This document shows positions 36,401 to 42,954 of a stretch of DNA of 64,000 nt, piece by piece. The DNA comes from Natronospira elongata (GTDB lineage: Bacteria > Pseudomonadota > Gammaproteobacteria > Natronospirales > Natronospiraceae): contig NZ_JAYGII010000009.1 in NCBI RefSeq assembly GCF_034931365.1, positions 24,639-88,638 of the forward strand. The letters are read 5' to 3'. The notes below the pieces were generated by a model. It was not told where the DNA came from, did not search any database, and saw nothing but the letters and a program-made list of their open reading frames with translations. Every line of letters starts with the position of its first letter. The first letter of the stretch is position 1. The position numbers and the translations under genes are program-made.

Positions 36401-36666
36401 GCATCGACCCGGCTCAGGACATTCTGTTCCAGGATGACGACGGCGCTGCGGTCTATCGGACCCGTTCCCGTCATATCCACAACGCCTCGGTGTCCTACAA
36501 TGTCAGCCGTTTCGCTGACTGGGCCCCGCAGAACACGGTGTTGCAGCTCACCGTCAACAACGTGTTCGACCGCGAGCCCAACCGGATCGAGCGAGCTTCC
36601 GGCCACTTCGGTCTCCCCGAGGTGCTGGGCCGCAACTATCAGCTGACCCTCCGCGGCAGCTACTGA
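33493..36666 (+). CDS. TonB-dependent outer-membrane receptor (tandem copy 2)
   Basis: The 1057-residue product is a close paralogue of the preceding gene, with long identical stretches in signal peptide, plug and barrel (for example FNLGQNFVDFLGLG, NGRRFVSQN, SIRAPSLVELFAPQTQVFSF). The differences cluster in extracellular-loop regions (about residues 195-290 and 480-510), including a 15-residue extension around LTDGMIADLQGQLGVDD. This is the pattern expected of a duplicated receptor moving to a new ligand (inference). It ends in GRNYQLTLRGSY. GAGAGGGAG lies about 9 bases before ATG 33493. It has its own promoter block and terminator. Confidence 0.94.
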   Translation: MNLTDPLRRSIRIALLSGMAAALTAPMAIAQDNDEDEEELRELDRVQVTGSRITREGIDTHYPALSISSQELEDRGFTNVADALNEMPAFGTPPVSDTGTQNSFNLGQNFVDFLGLGAQRTLTLVNGRRFVSQNSPSIFATSGGLQVDFNVIPVAMVDRIEVVGIGGAPVYGSDAIAGTINVILKDDYEGVDFALQTGTTEEGGGDFDQFSYVAGANMFDGRGNVTMSIEWFNQDGMDRFERGDLYDPENSWGWGTFGDQTRRLFNNERTNVFTNAGLASPEFQVIPTFGLGSFGDGNFYQFNENSDLVEFTPGQPAPDNRGAFWAIGGDGDAFFQQTDQIRSPLERKVVTTTMNYDITDDVRFSSDFLFAESEAEELSSQGGFQTFAFTGTSGPLLLPTDHPFLSDQAQQVFADNNMDTFWMHRFNNDIIDPSSQRDQHVWRWTAGFDGDIFAGDRRFEWDVSAVVGRSAGETRDEGIIDGRFINALDAVELTDGMIADLQGQLGVDDADAVELALLQFSGTDSAQSGDIVCQAVIDAALGDITGVSGSGITAENMPFVDGCQPLNIFGEGVADPGARDWVTGDRMTQTRINQNIFTANFGGDMFELPGGMSAFNLGFETRKEEARFIPGLGTEVPLTRSAPFAETGGRYTTEEYYGEFFLPILGPQNQVPFAHRLELNAAVREIENDLAGDATVWSVGGVWSPVRDLTVRGNYTESIRAPSLVELFAPQTQVFSFADDPCDQDFVDTGPDPDQRRANCAESLGVDPDDLDDFTSDITLATGIGRSGGNPDLNNETAESYALGLTFEPRWVDNLVLTADYYNIEIEDAITSLTLTDLMEACYDATDFPNQACDAFTRDDEGQVVDFLTGQTNAQEFRLSQVHVGAQYRFDIADFMGMFSEGMGARDMGTLGLNMRFTQTRDRTTSVAGDEAPEQVGGFSQPRNRAIVDTTWTRGDWRVFWRTDWMRRPRIDPAQDILFQDDDGAAVYRTRSRHIHNASVSYNVSRFADWAPQNTVLQLTVNNVFDREPNRIERASGHFGLPEVLGRNYQLTLRGSY

Positions 36667-36708
36667 TAGGCGATTCCGGTATCGCAGAAGGCCCCGCAAG
36701 GGGCGTGG

Positions 36709-36743
36709 AAGGCCCGCTGCCCGTCAGCGGGCCTTCTTTTTTC
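36709..36743 (+). terminator. terminator after TonB receptor 2
   Basis: Stem AAGGCCCGCTG (36709-36719), loop CCCGT, stem CAGCGGGCCTT (36725-36735), then CTTTTTTT. Confidence 0.9.
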
Positions 36744-36779
36744 TGGTTTGGCCCATTTCAGAAACACACAACGACTTTT

Positions 36780-36789
36780 TTCGTACGAA
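36780..36789. promoter_or_regulatory. TTCGTACGAA palindrome (copy 3)
   Basis: Same 10-bp palindrome as at 29630-29639. It lies in the 353-bp gap upstream of the PDZ-protein gene. The sequence TTGATCG...TAGTATTGAAAC just downstream (about 36807-36830) could be a promoter, but the spacing is poor. I see nothing else in this gap. Confidence 0.35.
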
Positions 36790-37019
36790 TAACTGGAAAA
36801 CGGTGGTTTGATCGTCTAGTATTGAAACTGACTCCAGACACGTTAGCCCGTGCGGAGTCACACTCCCTAGCTGGACGCGGGGGCAGGCGGTTCATCCGCC
36901 TGTGCCCCGTTTCTTTAACGTCCTTCCCGAGCAGCCACCACCGACGATTCCACGACCGTTTTCCCGCCCTGAGTGTCCAATGTGCTAGAAATCAGAGATC
37001 GGCACTGAGGAGCTCGGGC

Positions 37020-37523
37020 ATGCCCACCAGACCGTTACTACCCGCCATTGGCCTGGCACTGTGCCTTGGCTTCAGCCCGGCGGTTGCCGGTAATGAGCCG
37101 GCCAGGAAAGCCCCGGACCAGAGCCAGGCCGAACTGAATGAGGCCGTTCACCAGGAGCTGGTCGACCTATTGCGTCGATTGGCCGAGATCACGGCCATGC
37201 TGGAAGACGATGAGACCCGGGAGAGCATCCAGGCCGCCATGCGCGCGGTGCGCGGCCCGCAACTGGGCGTTCGCGGCAGCGAAAACGAGCAACCACCCGG
37301 CGTGCGCGTGGAGCAGGTCTATCCGGACAGTCCGGCAGCCCTGGCGGACATCAAGGCGGGTGATGTGATTACCGCCGTCAACAACCGCCCCTTGGACGGC
37401 CAGGCCCCGGCAACCCGAGTCCTGCAACGCACCCTGCGCCAGCACGCCGGCACCGCCCCGCTGCTACTGGCACTGGATCGCAACGGCGAGCGCCTGGAGC
37501 TGGAACTGACATTGCCAGACTAG
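37020..37523 (+). CDS. small exported PDZ-domain protein
   Basis: The 167-residue product has a signal peptide (PTRPLLPAIGLALCLGFSPA) and a helical stretch (about 40-75, HQELVDLLRRLAEITAMLED). One PDZ domain (about 80-165) follows, with GVRVEQVYPDSPAALADIKA and GDVITAVNNRPLDG. No protease domain is attached, so it is likely a periplasmic adaptor that binds protein C-termini. AGGAG at 37008-37012 sets ATG 37020 as the start. Its stop overlaps the end of the borosin-type methyltransferase gene, which runs the other way (37520-37523). Confidence 0.82.
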   Translation: MPTRPLLPAIGLALCLGFSPAVAGNEPARKAPDQSQAELNEAVHQELVDLLRRLAEITAMLEDDETRESIQAAMRAVRGPQLGVRGSENEQPPGVRVEQVYPDSPAALADIKAGDVITAVNNRPLDGQAPATRVLQRTLRQHAGTAPLLLALDRNGERLELELTLPD

Positions 37524-38314
37524 CTGAGTGAATCCAGTGTATCTGGCGGATAACCGAGGGCGGTCAAGGCCTGGTGGTCCGGGATCAGAGTCCGCTGTGG
37601 AGGAATCACCAGGGTGGTGTAGTCCCTGTACGCGGCCTCGGGTAATGCCCTTAAGGAGAGCCGTTCCGCCCGATAGGTTTCGAGAGACAGGCGGGCTGCC
37701 TCATAGAGTATGGCCTCCGTGTCCGGCGCGTACCAGCGCAGGAGCTTGTCTTTCAATACCCGAAGGCGGGCAGGATCCGCACCGGTCCGGGTGCAGCTCA
37801 GGTCACCGGCCAGGGCCACCTGCCAAAGAATCAACAGGGCCGCAGGGTCCAGCTCACGCTCGAAGACAAGAAACTGTGTCGCTTCGAAGGACTGCACACC
37901 ACGGCGGCCGGGGTCCAGGCCCAGGTCAGCGTAGAGACAGGCCTCGGCGGACACGCCGGGCTCCATCCGCGCCCGGTGACCAGCCGCCCTTGCCGCACGG
38001 ATCGCGGCGTGCGGCACATCGGCAAAGACCCCCGGATGCCCATAGAAGACGGCGCAGACCCGACGTCCCGACATCAACGGTGCCAGAATCTCTCGAGTCA
38101 TTTCCCGGTAAGTCTGACGTCGATCCTTGCCCTCAGCGTAGAAGTGAGACAGGGAACGGGCGTCTGGGCGCTGCCTGCGCAACCAGGACCAGGCCCAGGA
38201 ATCGGTCATGGCCAGTACATCGTCTGCCCGGTCTAGCTCGGAGATCACCCGCCGGCTGAGGTGCCGGCCCGACTGAATGCCGCTCCCCACCACCACCAGT
38301 TCACCGCAGCTCAC
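37520..38314 (-). CDS. borosin-type peptide backbone alpha-N-methyltransferase (SonM/OphMA-like, tetrapyrrole methylase fold)
   Basis: The 264-residue SAM-dependent enzyme has the tetrapyrrole-methylase fold and the specific motifs of borosin methyltransferases: GSGIQSG (10-16), YGHPGVFA (91-98), EPGVSAEACLYADLGLDPG (118-136) and SFEATQFL (142-149). The segment FYAEGKDRRQTY places Y59, R65 and Y69 at the same 0/+6/+10 spacing as the catalytic Y66, R72 and Y76 of OphMA (from memory of that family). It has no fused core, so it would act in trans on a separate precursor, as SonM does on SonA. The precursor-like gene lies two genes upstream. The start overlaps the kinase stop by 4 bp (ATGA). Expected activity: N-methylation of peptide-bond nitrogens in the precursor C-terminus. 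A diphthine- or cobalamin-type methylase is unlikely given the VSAEACLYADLG motif. Confidence 0.9.
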   Translation of the reverse strand: MSCGELVVVGSGIQSGRHLSRRVISELDRADDVLAMTDSWAWSWLRRQRPDARSLSHFYAEGKDRRQTYREMTREILAPLMSGRRVCAVFYGHPGVFADVPHAAIRAARAAGHRARMEPGVSAEACLYADLGLDPGRRGVQSFEATQFLVFERELDPAALLILWQVALAGDLSCTRTGADPARLRVLKDKLLRWYAPDTEAILYEAARLSLETYRAERLSLRALPEAAYRDYTTLVIPPQRTLIPDHQALTALGYPPDTLDSLS

Positions 38315-41300
38315 GCTTCCCCCGGTAGTTGATCACGGATGAGGCCGGCCAAACGACGAAAATCCAAGGGTTTGAGTTCGTAGCTGACACAGCCCAGGGC
38401 CTCGGCCTGCTCCCGATAGTGTTCCGAATCCACCGCCGTCACCACGATAACGGGAATGTCCCGCAAGGCCGGATCGCCCCGCATCCACCGGAGCAGATCA
38501 ATACCGGACATCCCGGGAAGGTCCACATCCAGCAGGACCAGGTCCGACGGATGAGACCTGAGACGACTCAGGCCAGTTTCCCCGTCCGCCGCCACCAGGG
38601 CCCGACAACCCTCGCTGCGGACGAAATCCACCATCAGCTCCCGGTTCACCCGGTTGTCCTCCACCACCAGCACCGATGCCGGCGCCTCGGCGGCCCCCTG
38701 TCCCTGATCCGTCCGCGCAGCCAGCGCCGGGGCGTGGGCGGCAACGCTGGCTTCCGGCAGAAGGAGGCTGACACTCGTCCCCCGGCCCGGCTCACTTTTC
38801 AATTCCAGCTGGATATCCAGCAAATCGCACAAGCCCCGAGTCACCACCAGGCCCAGGCCCTTGTCCTCATAGAACCGCTCCAGATCCGAGCGCTTGTCCC
38901 GGAACAGGCGTGACAGGCGTCGCCGGGTCTCCGGGTCCAGCCCGCTGCCGGAATCAGTGACCCGAATTCGGGGCCGCCCGTCCCCATCCATGAAGGCACT
39001 CAATTCGACCCGGCCACGGTGGGTAAACTTCGCCGCATTGGACAACAGATTCAGCAATATCTGCCTCAGCCGAGCCGGGTCCGATTCGATCAACTCGGGT
39101 GCCTCCTCCAGCGCCAGCACGGCTTCGTTTCCATTGGCCTGCAGCGAGGAATTAACAAGCGCCAGGCATTCCTGCAGAAAAGGCCGAAGGCGGATGGGCT
39201 CGTCACTGCGACTCATCTGCCCGGCCTCCATGCGCGAGGCATCAAGCAGATTATCCACCAGCGTGACCAATTCGGTGCCAGCCTGCTGAACCACTGCCAG
39301 ATTGCGGGGCACCGGCGCCGGCACCTCGTCGTCGTCGGCCTGCCTGGCAAGACGACGTTCCAGTTTCTGGCTGAAGCCGAGAATGGCGTGCAAGGGCGTG
39401 CGCAATTCATGGGAGATGCGGGCAAGGAAGTGCATCCGCGCCTCCCCGGCCTCCCGGGCCTGTTGCACCGCGGCTTTCAATTGACGCTCGGTACGGGAAA
39501 GCTCCTCTACGGCCTCCTTGCACCGCCCGTACTCGCGCTCAATGTCCTCCAGTTGCCGGGCGCTGGAGAGCATGGCACGGGCGTGCTCACGCACCCGACT
39601 CAACACCGCGATCAGCTCGGACTGCCGTGCCCTGTCATCGGAACGCAATGCGAAAAAAAGCACGGCCTGGAGACGGTTCTCTACCGGCAGCGTCATCCCG
39701 ATCAGCCCACTGGATTGCTGACTGCCCGACGAGGCTTCACCGCTCAGGGTTTCGATGTGCCCGGGCTCAAGGTGATAGAGGCCTTCCGATAATTCTCGTC
39801 CCCGCTGGCTGAGCAATGTCTGCACAGCCTCCTCTTGGTAGCCACCCGGACCAAGCAGGCTGGGACCGCCGTTGGCGGCCAGGGAGAGCAGACGGCTGCT
39901 CTCCAGATCCAGGACCAGAGCCTGGGCCCCGGTCAGCGCCGGCGTCAGCCTGACCAGGCGAGCCATCAGCTCTTGCAATATCTCCCGGGTTCGCCGATAG
40001 CGATTGGCGGAACGCACCAGGGTGGCAAGCATCCCCAACTGCTCGTTCTGTCGCTGAATCTGGCGGGCCGCATCCCGACCGAGGCGGAATCGGTTGTAAA
40101 CCACCCCGCCCAGTAACAACAGGAAAAATGTTCCACCGATGGCCACATTGCGCCTTAGACCCTCCTCCCGCCGACTCTGGGCCAACAGCTCCATCTGCCT
40201 GGTCCTGCGGTCATCCAGAAACTGTGCCTGCATCCGCGCACTTCGGGCCGCCTGCTCCTCCTCCCGCTTGCGATCTTCCAGATCCACTACGGCCCTTTCC
40301 TGCTCCAGCGCCAAATCGTAAGCGCCGTCTAGCTCAAACAACTGAGCCTGTAGTTGATGCGCCTGGATCGCTGACCACCACCGGCCGGCTTCGGCCAGTT
40401 CAGGCGCAAGACCATCCAGTACTTCACCAGCCCGGGTGTAACTGCCTTGCCCAATCAGGGCAGCTGCCAGAGCAAGGCGTCCTTCCAGGGCGCCGACCGC
40501 ATAACCGGCAGTATTCACGGCTTCCAGCGCTTCCTCGAGCAACTCGACAGCCTCATCGACATTTCCCTGAAACAAGCGGGCCTCTCCCTCCAGTCGCTGC
40601 TTCACAGCCAACAGCACCGGATCACCGGCCCTCTCACACGCAGGCAGACCTTCCTCCACTACCGATGCCAGACTGGCCATGGCCCCCATCCGCCGCACAA
40701 TCAGACCCTGCTGCAATAGTTCGGCGCAAACCTCCCGAGGATCCAGGGTCCGATGTGCCTCGGCCAAAGCTTCTCGGGATAACTCAAGTGCCTCCGCATG
40801 CTGGCCAGCCTGCCCCAATAGCACTGCGGCACGTCCGAGGAAGGCGGCAGACAGCTCAGGAGAATCAACCCTCTCAAGTAACTCGCGCCCCTGAATCAAG
40901 GCTTCAAAAGCGGTCTGGTAGTCCGTGGCATTGGTTGCCAGATTCAAACGTAACACCTCGGCACGCAAGCGGATTTCGTCTGGCAGCTCGGCCACCGGAA
41001 GGTTCTCCATCTCGGCCAAGGCGCCAGCTTCATCTCCGGATAGGCCGCGGTTCCGCAGCTCAAGAAGGCGCAAACGAGTTTCAAGAGGGGGAGGCAATAC
41101 AGGGTTTTCGCGCCGAAAGTCCTCAATGCTGGCCTGGGACTCGCGCCAGGAGAGTTGAATGTTCAGGCGTTCAAGTCGCTCGACGTTCTCCTGTAGCCGT
41201 TCCGTGTCTTCAGCATGAGCCGCTGAAACCACCAGCAGGAACAGCAACAATACAGCGGCTGACCATAGCCGCCGTCGAGTAGCGCCATTCAGGAAATGGA

Positions 41301-41328
41301 GCTTGTCGGGCCCGGCCCCCCCGCACAT
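38311..41328 (-). CDS. hybrid sensor histidine kinase with periplasmic TPR sensor and C-terminal receiver
   Basis: The product is 1005 residues. A signal peptide or first helix is at about 18-38, followed by a helical TPR-type sensor (about 45-360). One membrane helix (about 393-413, NVAIGGTFFLLLLGGVVYNR) leads to a cytoplasmic GAF-like region (430-585), a coiled coil and the HisKA domain with phospho-acceptor H640 (ARISHELRTPLHAILGF). HATPase_c has the N-box LNLLSNAAKF, DSGSGLD and GLGLVV, and the receiver domain (about 885-1000) has acceptor D934 (VLLDVDLPGMSG) and K986. All catalytic residues are present. It sits between the borosin-type precursor (24 bp upstream) and the methyltransferase (4-bp overlap), so it belongs to that operon. 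The start is ATG 41328; an in-frame TTG at 41334 is possible and neither has a good RBS. Its receiver resembles the one in the BBD-REC protein. Confidence 0.92.
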   Translation of the reverse strand: MCGGAGPDKLHFLNGATRRRLWSAAVLLLFLLVVSAAHAEDTERLQENVERLERLNIQLSWRESQASIEDFRRENPVLPPPLETRLRLLELRNRGLSGDEAGALAEMENLPVAELPDEIRLRAEVLRLNLATNATDYQTAFEALIQGRELLERVDSPELSAAFLGRAAVLLGQAGQHAEALELSREALAEAHRTLDPREVCAELLQQGLIVRRMGAMASLASVVEEGLPACERAGDPVLLAVKQRLEGEARLFQGNVDEAVELLEEALEAVNTAGYAVGALEGRLALAAALIGQGSYTRAGEVLDGLAPELAEAGRWWSAIQAHQLQAQLFELDGAYDLALEQERAVVDLEDRKREEEQAARSARMQAQFLDDRRTRQMELLAQSRREEGLRRNVAIGGTFFLLLLGGVVYNRFRLGRDAARQIQRQNEQLGMLATLVRSANRYRRTREILQELMARLVRLTPALTGAQALVLDLESSRLLSLAANGGPSLLGPGGYQEEAVQTLLSQRGRELSEGLYHLEPGHIETLSGEASSGSQQSSGLIGMTLPVENRLQAVLFFALRSDDRARQSELIAVLSRVREHARAMLSSARQLEDIEREYGRCKEAVEELSRTERQLKAAVQQAREAGEARMHFLARISHELRTPLHAILGFSQKLERRLARQADDDEVPAPVPRNLAVVQQAGTELVTLVDNLLDASRMEAGQMSRSDEPIRLRPFLQECLALVNSSLQANGNEAVLALEEAPELIESDPARLRQILLNLLSNAAKFTHRGRVELSAFMDGDGRPRIRVTDSGSGLDPETRRRLSRLFRDKRSDLERFYEDKGLGLVVTRGLCDLLDIQLELKSEPGRGTSVSLLLPEASVAAHAPALAARTDQGQGAAEAPASVLVVEDNRVNRELMVDFVRSEGCRALVAADGETGLSRLRSHPSDLVLLDVDLPGMSGIDLLRWMRGDPALRDIPVIVVTAVDSEHYREQAEALGCVSYELKPLDFRRLAGLIRDQLPGEA

Positions 41329-41352
41329 GAGCAAGTGCAGCTCGACGACAGT

Positions 41353-41568
41353 TCAGTCGTAGGATCGAATAATGGCCCGACTGGTCTTCTCGATATTGCT
41401 CAAACCGGTCAGGCGGCGGATTTCATCCAGGTCCCCCGCAGCCAGGGCCTTTTTTTCTTCCTCACTCAATTCGAATTCCGCCATGACCGCCTCCGGATCC
41501 TTCTCGTAGCGGCTTTCCAGCTCGGCATCTTCGCCCAAACGGTGAATCAAATCGGCAAGCTTGGACAT
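41353..41568 (-). CDS. split-borosin-type RiPP precursor peptide (SonA-like)
   Basis: The 71-residue product has a helical borosin-binding domain at about 1-48 (MSKLADLIHRLGEDAELESR, DPEAVMAEFELSEEEKKALA). A conserved GDLDEIRRLTG hinge (45-55) and a 16-residue C-terminal tail (SNIEKTSRAIIRSYD at the end) follow. From memory, SonA of Shewanella has the same layout: a similar start, NPEAVM, GDMEKLK..SG, then a tail of equal length methylated near its hydrophobic centre. By analogy the Ala-Ile-Ile stretch (65-67) is the likely methylation region (inference). The strong RBS AAAGGAG lies 8 bases before ATG 41568. It is followed 24 bp later by the kinase gene, then the methyltransferase gene. It could also be called Nif11-like, but the binding-domain match and the partner enzyme favour borosin. 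Confidence 0.88.
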   Translation of the reverse strand: MSKLADLIHRLGEDAELESRYEKDPEAVMAEFELSEEEKKALAAGDLDEIRRLTGLSNIEKTSRAIIRSYD

Positions 41569-41726
41569 GGAAGTACTCCTTTCTTCCTGATAATGACAAT
41601 AATCACGACAAGGACATCATTAATTGGTCCCTTCCGTCACCTCTGCTTGCCAGCATATTACATTTCTGAGCATCAGCAAGAAGCGTGATGGCGCTTGGGA
41701 CCAGCTACCCGTTTAAAGTGGGTCAG
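41569..41726 (-). promoter_or_regulatory. AT-rich leader/promoter region of the precursor gene
   Basis: This 158-bp gap is clearly richer in A and T than its surroundings. On the minus strand it has TAATAT preceded at 16 bp by TTCTTG, a weak promoter candidate, and a second AT-rich stretch (TTGTCGTGATTATTGTCATT) closer to the RBS. The precursor gene may therefore be expressed apart from the receiver-fusion gene upstream. No terminator is seen in it. Confidence 0.4.
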
Positions 41727-42269
41727 TCAAACCCGTCGGGCCAATAGCAGACATTGCATCAAGCGTAGCAGACGGGGAAAGTTGACCGGTTTGGGCTCGA
41801 AAACCGTGCAGCCGGCGGCTTCGGCTGCTTGTCTGTGAGGGGGTTCGGATTGGGCGGAGAGGGCAATCACCGGCACTGCCGTCATGGATGGCCAGTCCCG
41901 GAGCTCACGGGTGGCTTCCAGGCCGGAGAGGATGGGCAGGTTGATATCCATGAGAACAATGTCGGGGGCCTGGTCCCGACAGTAACGAAGCGCCTCCTCC
42001 CCATCCCCGGCGGCGTCAACGGAAAAACCCTCCATCTCCAGGAATTCAACCATCAAGTCCCGGTTGACCGGCTCATCCTCCACCACCAGCACATGGGCGC
42101 GATTCATTTGGCCGGCAGACTCATCCGCCGGCCAACCGAAGACCAGCGCTTCTTCTTCCTCTCGACTCAGACCGTAATCCTGGATGACTTCCCGTGGTTC
42201 CCGCTGGAAACGGGCCTCCAGATCGGCGTCCAATCCCAGATCATTGATCAAGCGGGCAAGCCCGGACAT
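41727..42269 (-). CDS. borosin-binding-domain / response-regulator receiver fusion protein
   Basis: The 180-residue product joins two domains. Residues 1-45 (MSGLARLINDLGLDADLEAR, EPREVIQDYGLSREEEEALV) are about 49% identical (22 of 45, counted by eye without gaps) to the binding domain of the precursor peptide at 41353-41568. Residues 57-175 are a complete receiver domain with acidic pocket VEDEP, acceptor D108 (IVLMDINLPILSG), S138 (ALSAQ) and K160 (FEPKPVNF). There is no DNA-binding output. No borosin-like core follows the binding domain; the receiver replaces it. A start at M55 would give a bare receiver, but it lacks an RBS, while GGGGGG precedes ATG 42269. Inference: it binds the methyltransferase through its N-terminus under phosphorylation control by the linked kinase, as decoy, scaffold or allosteric regulator. 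Confidence 0.85.
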   Translation of the reverse strand: MSGLARLINDLGLDADLEARFQREPREVIQDYGLSREEEEALVFGWPADESAGQMNRAHVLVVEDEPVNRDLMVEFLEMEGFSVDAAGDGEEALRYCRDQAPDIVLMDINLPILSGLEATRELRDWPSMTAVPVIALSAQSEPPHRQAAEAAGCTVFEPKPVNFPRLLRLMQCLLLARRV

Positions 42270-42306
42270 GACACCCCCCGTTCACCCCTGCCTGCGCAGG
42301 TTCTGC

Positions 42307-42852
42307 TCAGCGCAGGGAAATTTTCTGCCTGGCACGAAGGTCCAGACCACTGGCCTCCAGTCGGGCCTCCACGCGCCAGCGATAGTAGCGGCGGCGTCCA
42401 CCCAGCAACTGGGCCCCCAGCATCAGCCCCTGCGCCAGCGCGCCTTCCGGGGCCTTGCCGCCATGACCGGGGACCGATTCCGGCACCGGCAGCTCGAAAT
42501 CGAATCGCTCCACATCACCCGGAGACAGATGCAGTGCCCCACTCACCGGTACCTGGTCACGATAGATCTCGTTGCGATAACGACGCCGACGGCTGCGGCC
42601 ATTGCTCCCATGCCGACGCACTTCCTCAATCTCCTCGCCCACCAGGGCCACATTCAGTGCGCGGCCGTCGATCTCGCGCCGGGCCTTGACCTCGCAATGC
42701 CCGCTCAGGGTCTCGCCACAGGCAACGGCACTGCGATCCAGCTTGATCTGCAATCTTCCTTTCAGGCGGGCCAGCAATTTGGGCAATAACGCGATGGCCA
42801 GGAGCAATACGGCCCCACCGACAATCAGCTTGATGATCATTTCTTCCGACAT
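42307..42852 (-). CDS. membrane-anchored arrestin/Spo0M-like protein
   Basis: The 181-residue product has one N-terminal membrane helix (IIKLIVGGAVLLLAIALLPK) and then a beta-rich domain of about 140 residues. That domain starts LQIKLDRSAVACGETLSGHCEV and includes the run SPGDVERFDFELPVPESVPG, the pattern of Spo0M/arrestin-like domains. A basic loop (GRSRRRRYRNEIY) lies in the middle. The function is unknown. ATG 42852 has AGGGAGG about 5 bases upstream. It lies 37 bp before the BBD-receiver gene in the same direction, so it may head the borosin operon. Confidence 0.6.
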   Translation of the reverse strand: MSEEMIIKLIVGGAVLLLAIALLPKLLARLKGRLQIKLDRSAVACGETLSGHCEVKARREIDGRALNVALVGEEIEEVRRHGSNGRSRRRRYRNEIYRDQVPVSGALHLSPGDVERFDFELPVPESVPGHGGKAPEGALAQGLMLGAQLLGGRRRYYRWRVEARLEASGLDLRARQKISLR

Positions 42853-42954
42853 TACTGCCTCCCTCAAAGCATCTGATTTGAATCAATCTTGTCGCCCATG
42901 GCCAACCGCTGCCATCCCCCGGACGGAGCCCCCCTCAGCCCCGCCGCCAGACAA

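Noticed and set aside
29927..36666. Idea that the TonB receptors import the borosin-type product
   Set aside because: They lie on the other strand with their own promoters and terminators and are separated by a PDZ gene; nothing in sequence ties them to the RiPP operon.
41727..42107. A bare receiver starting at an internal ATG (M55)
   Set aside because: No ribosome binding site precedes that ATG, while the upstream ATG has a G-rich site, and the first 45 residues match the precursor's binding domain too well to be untranslated.
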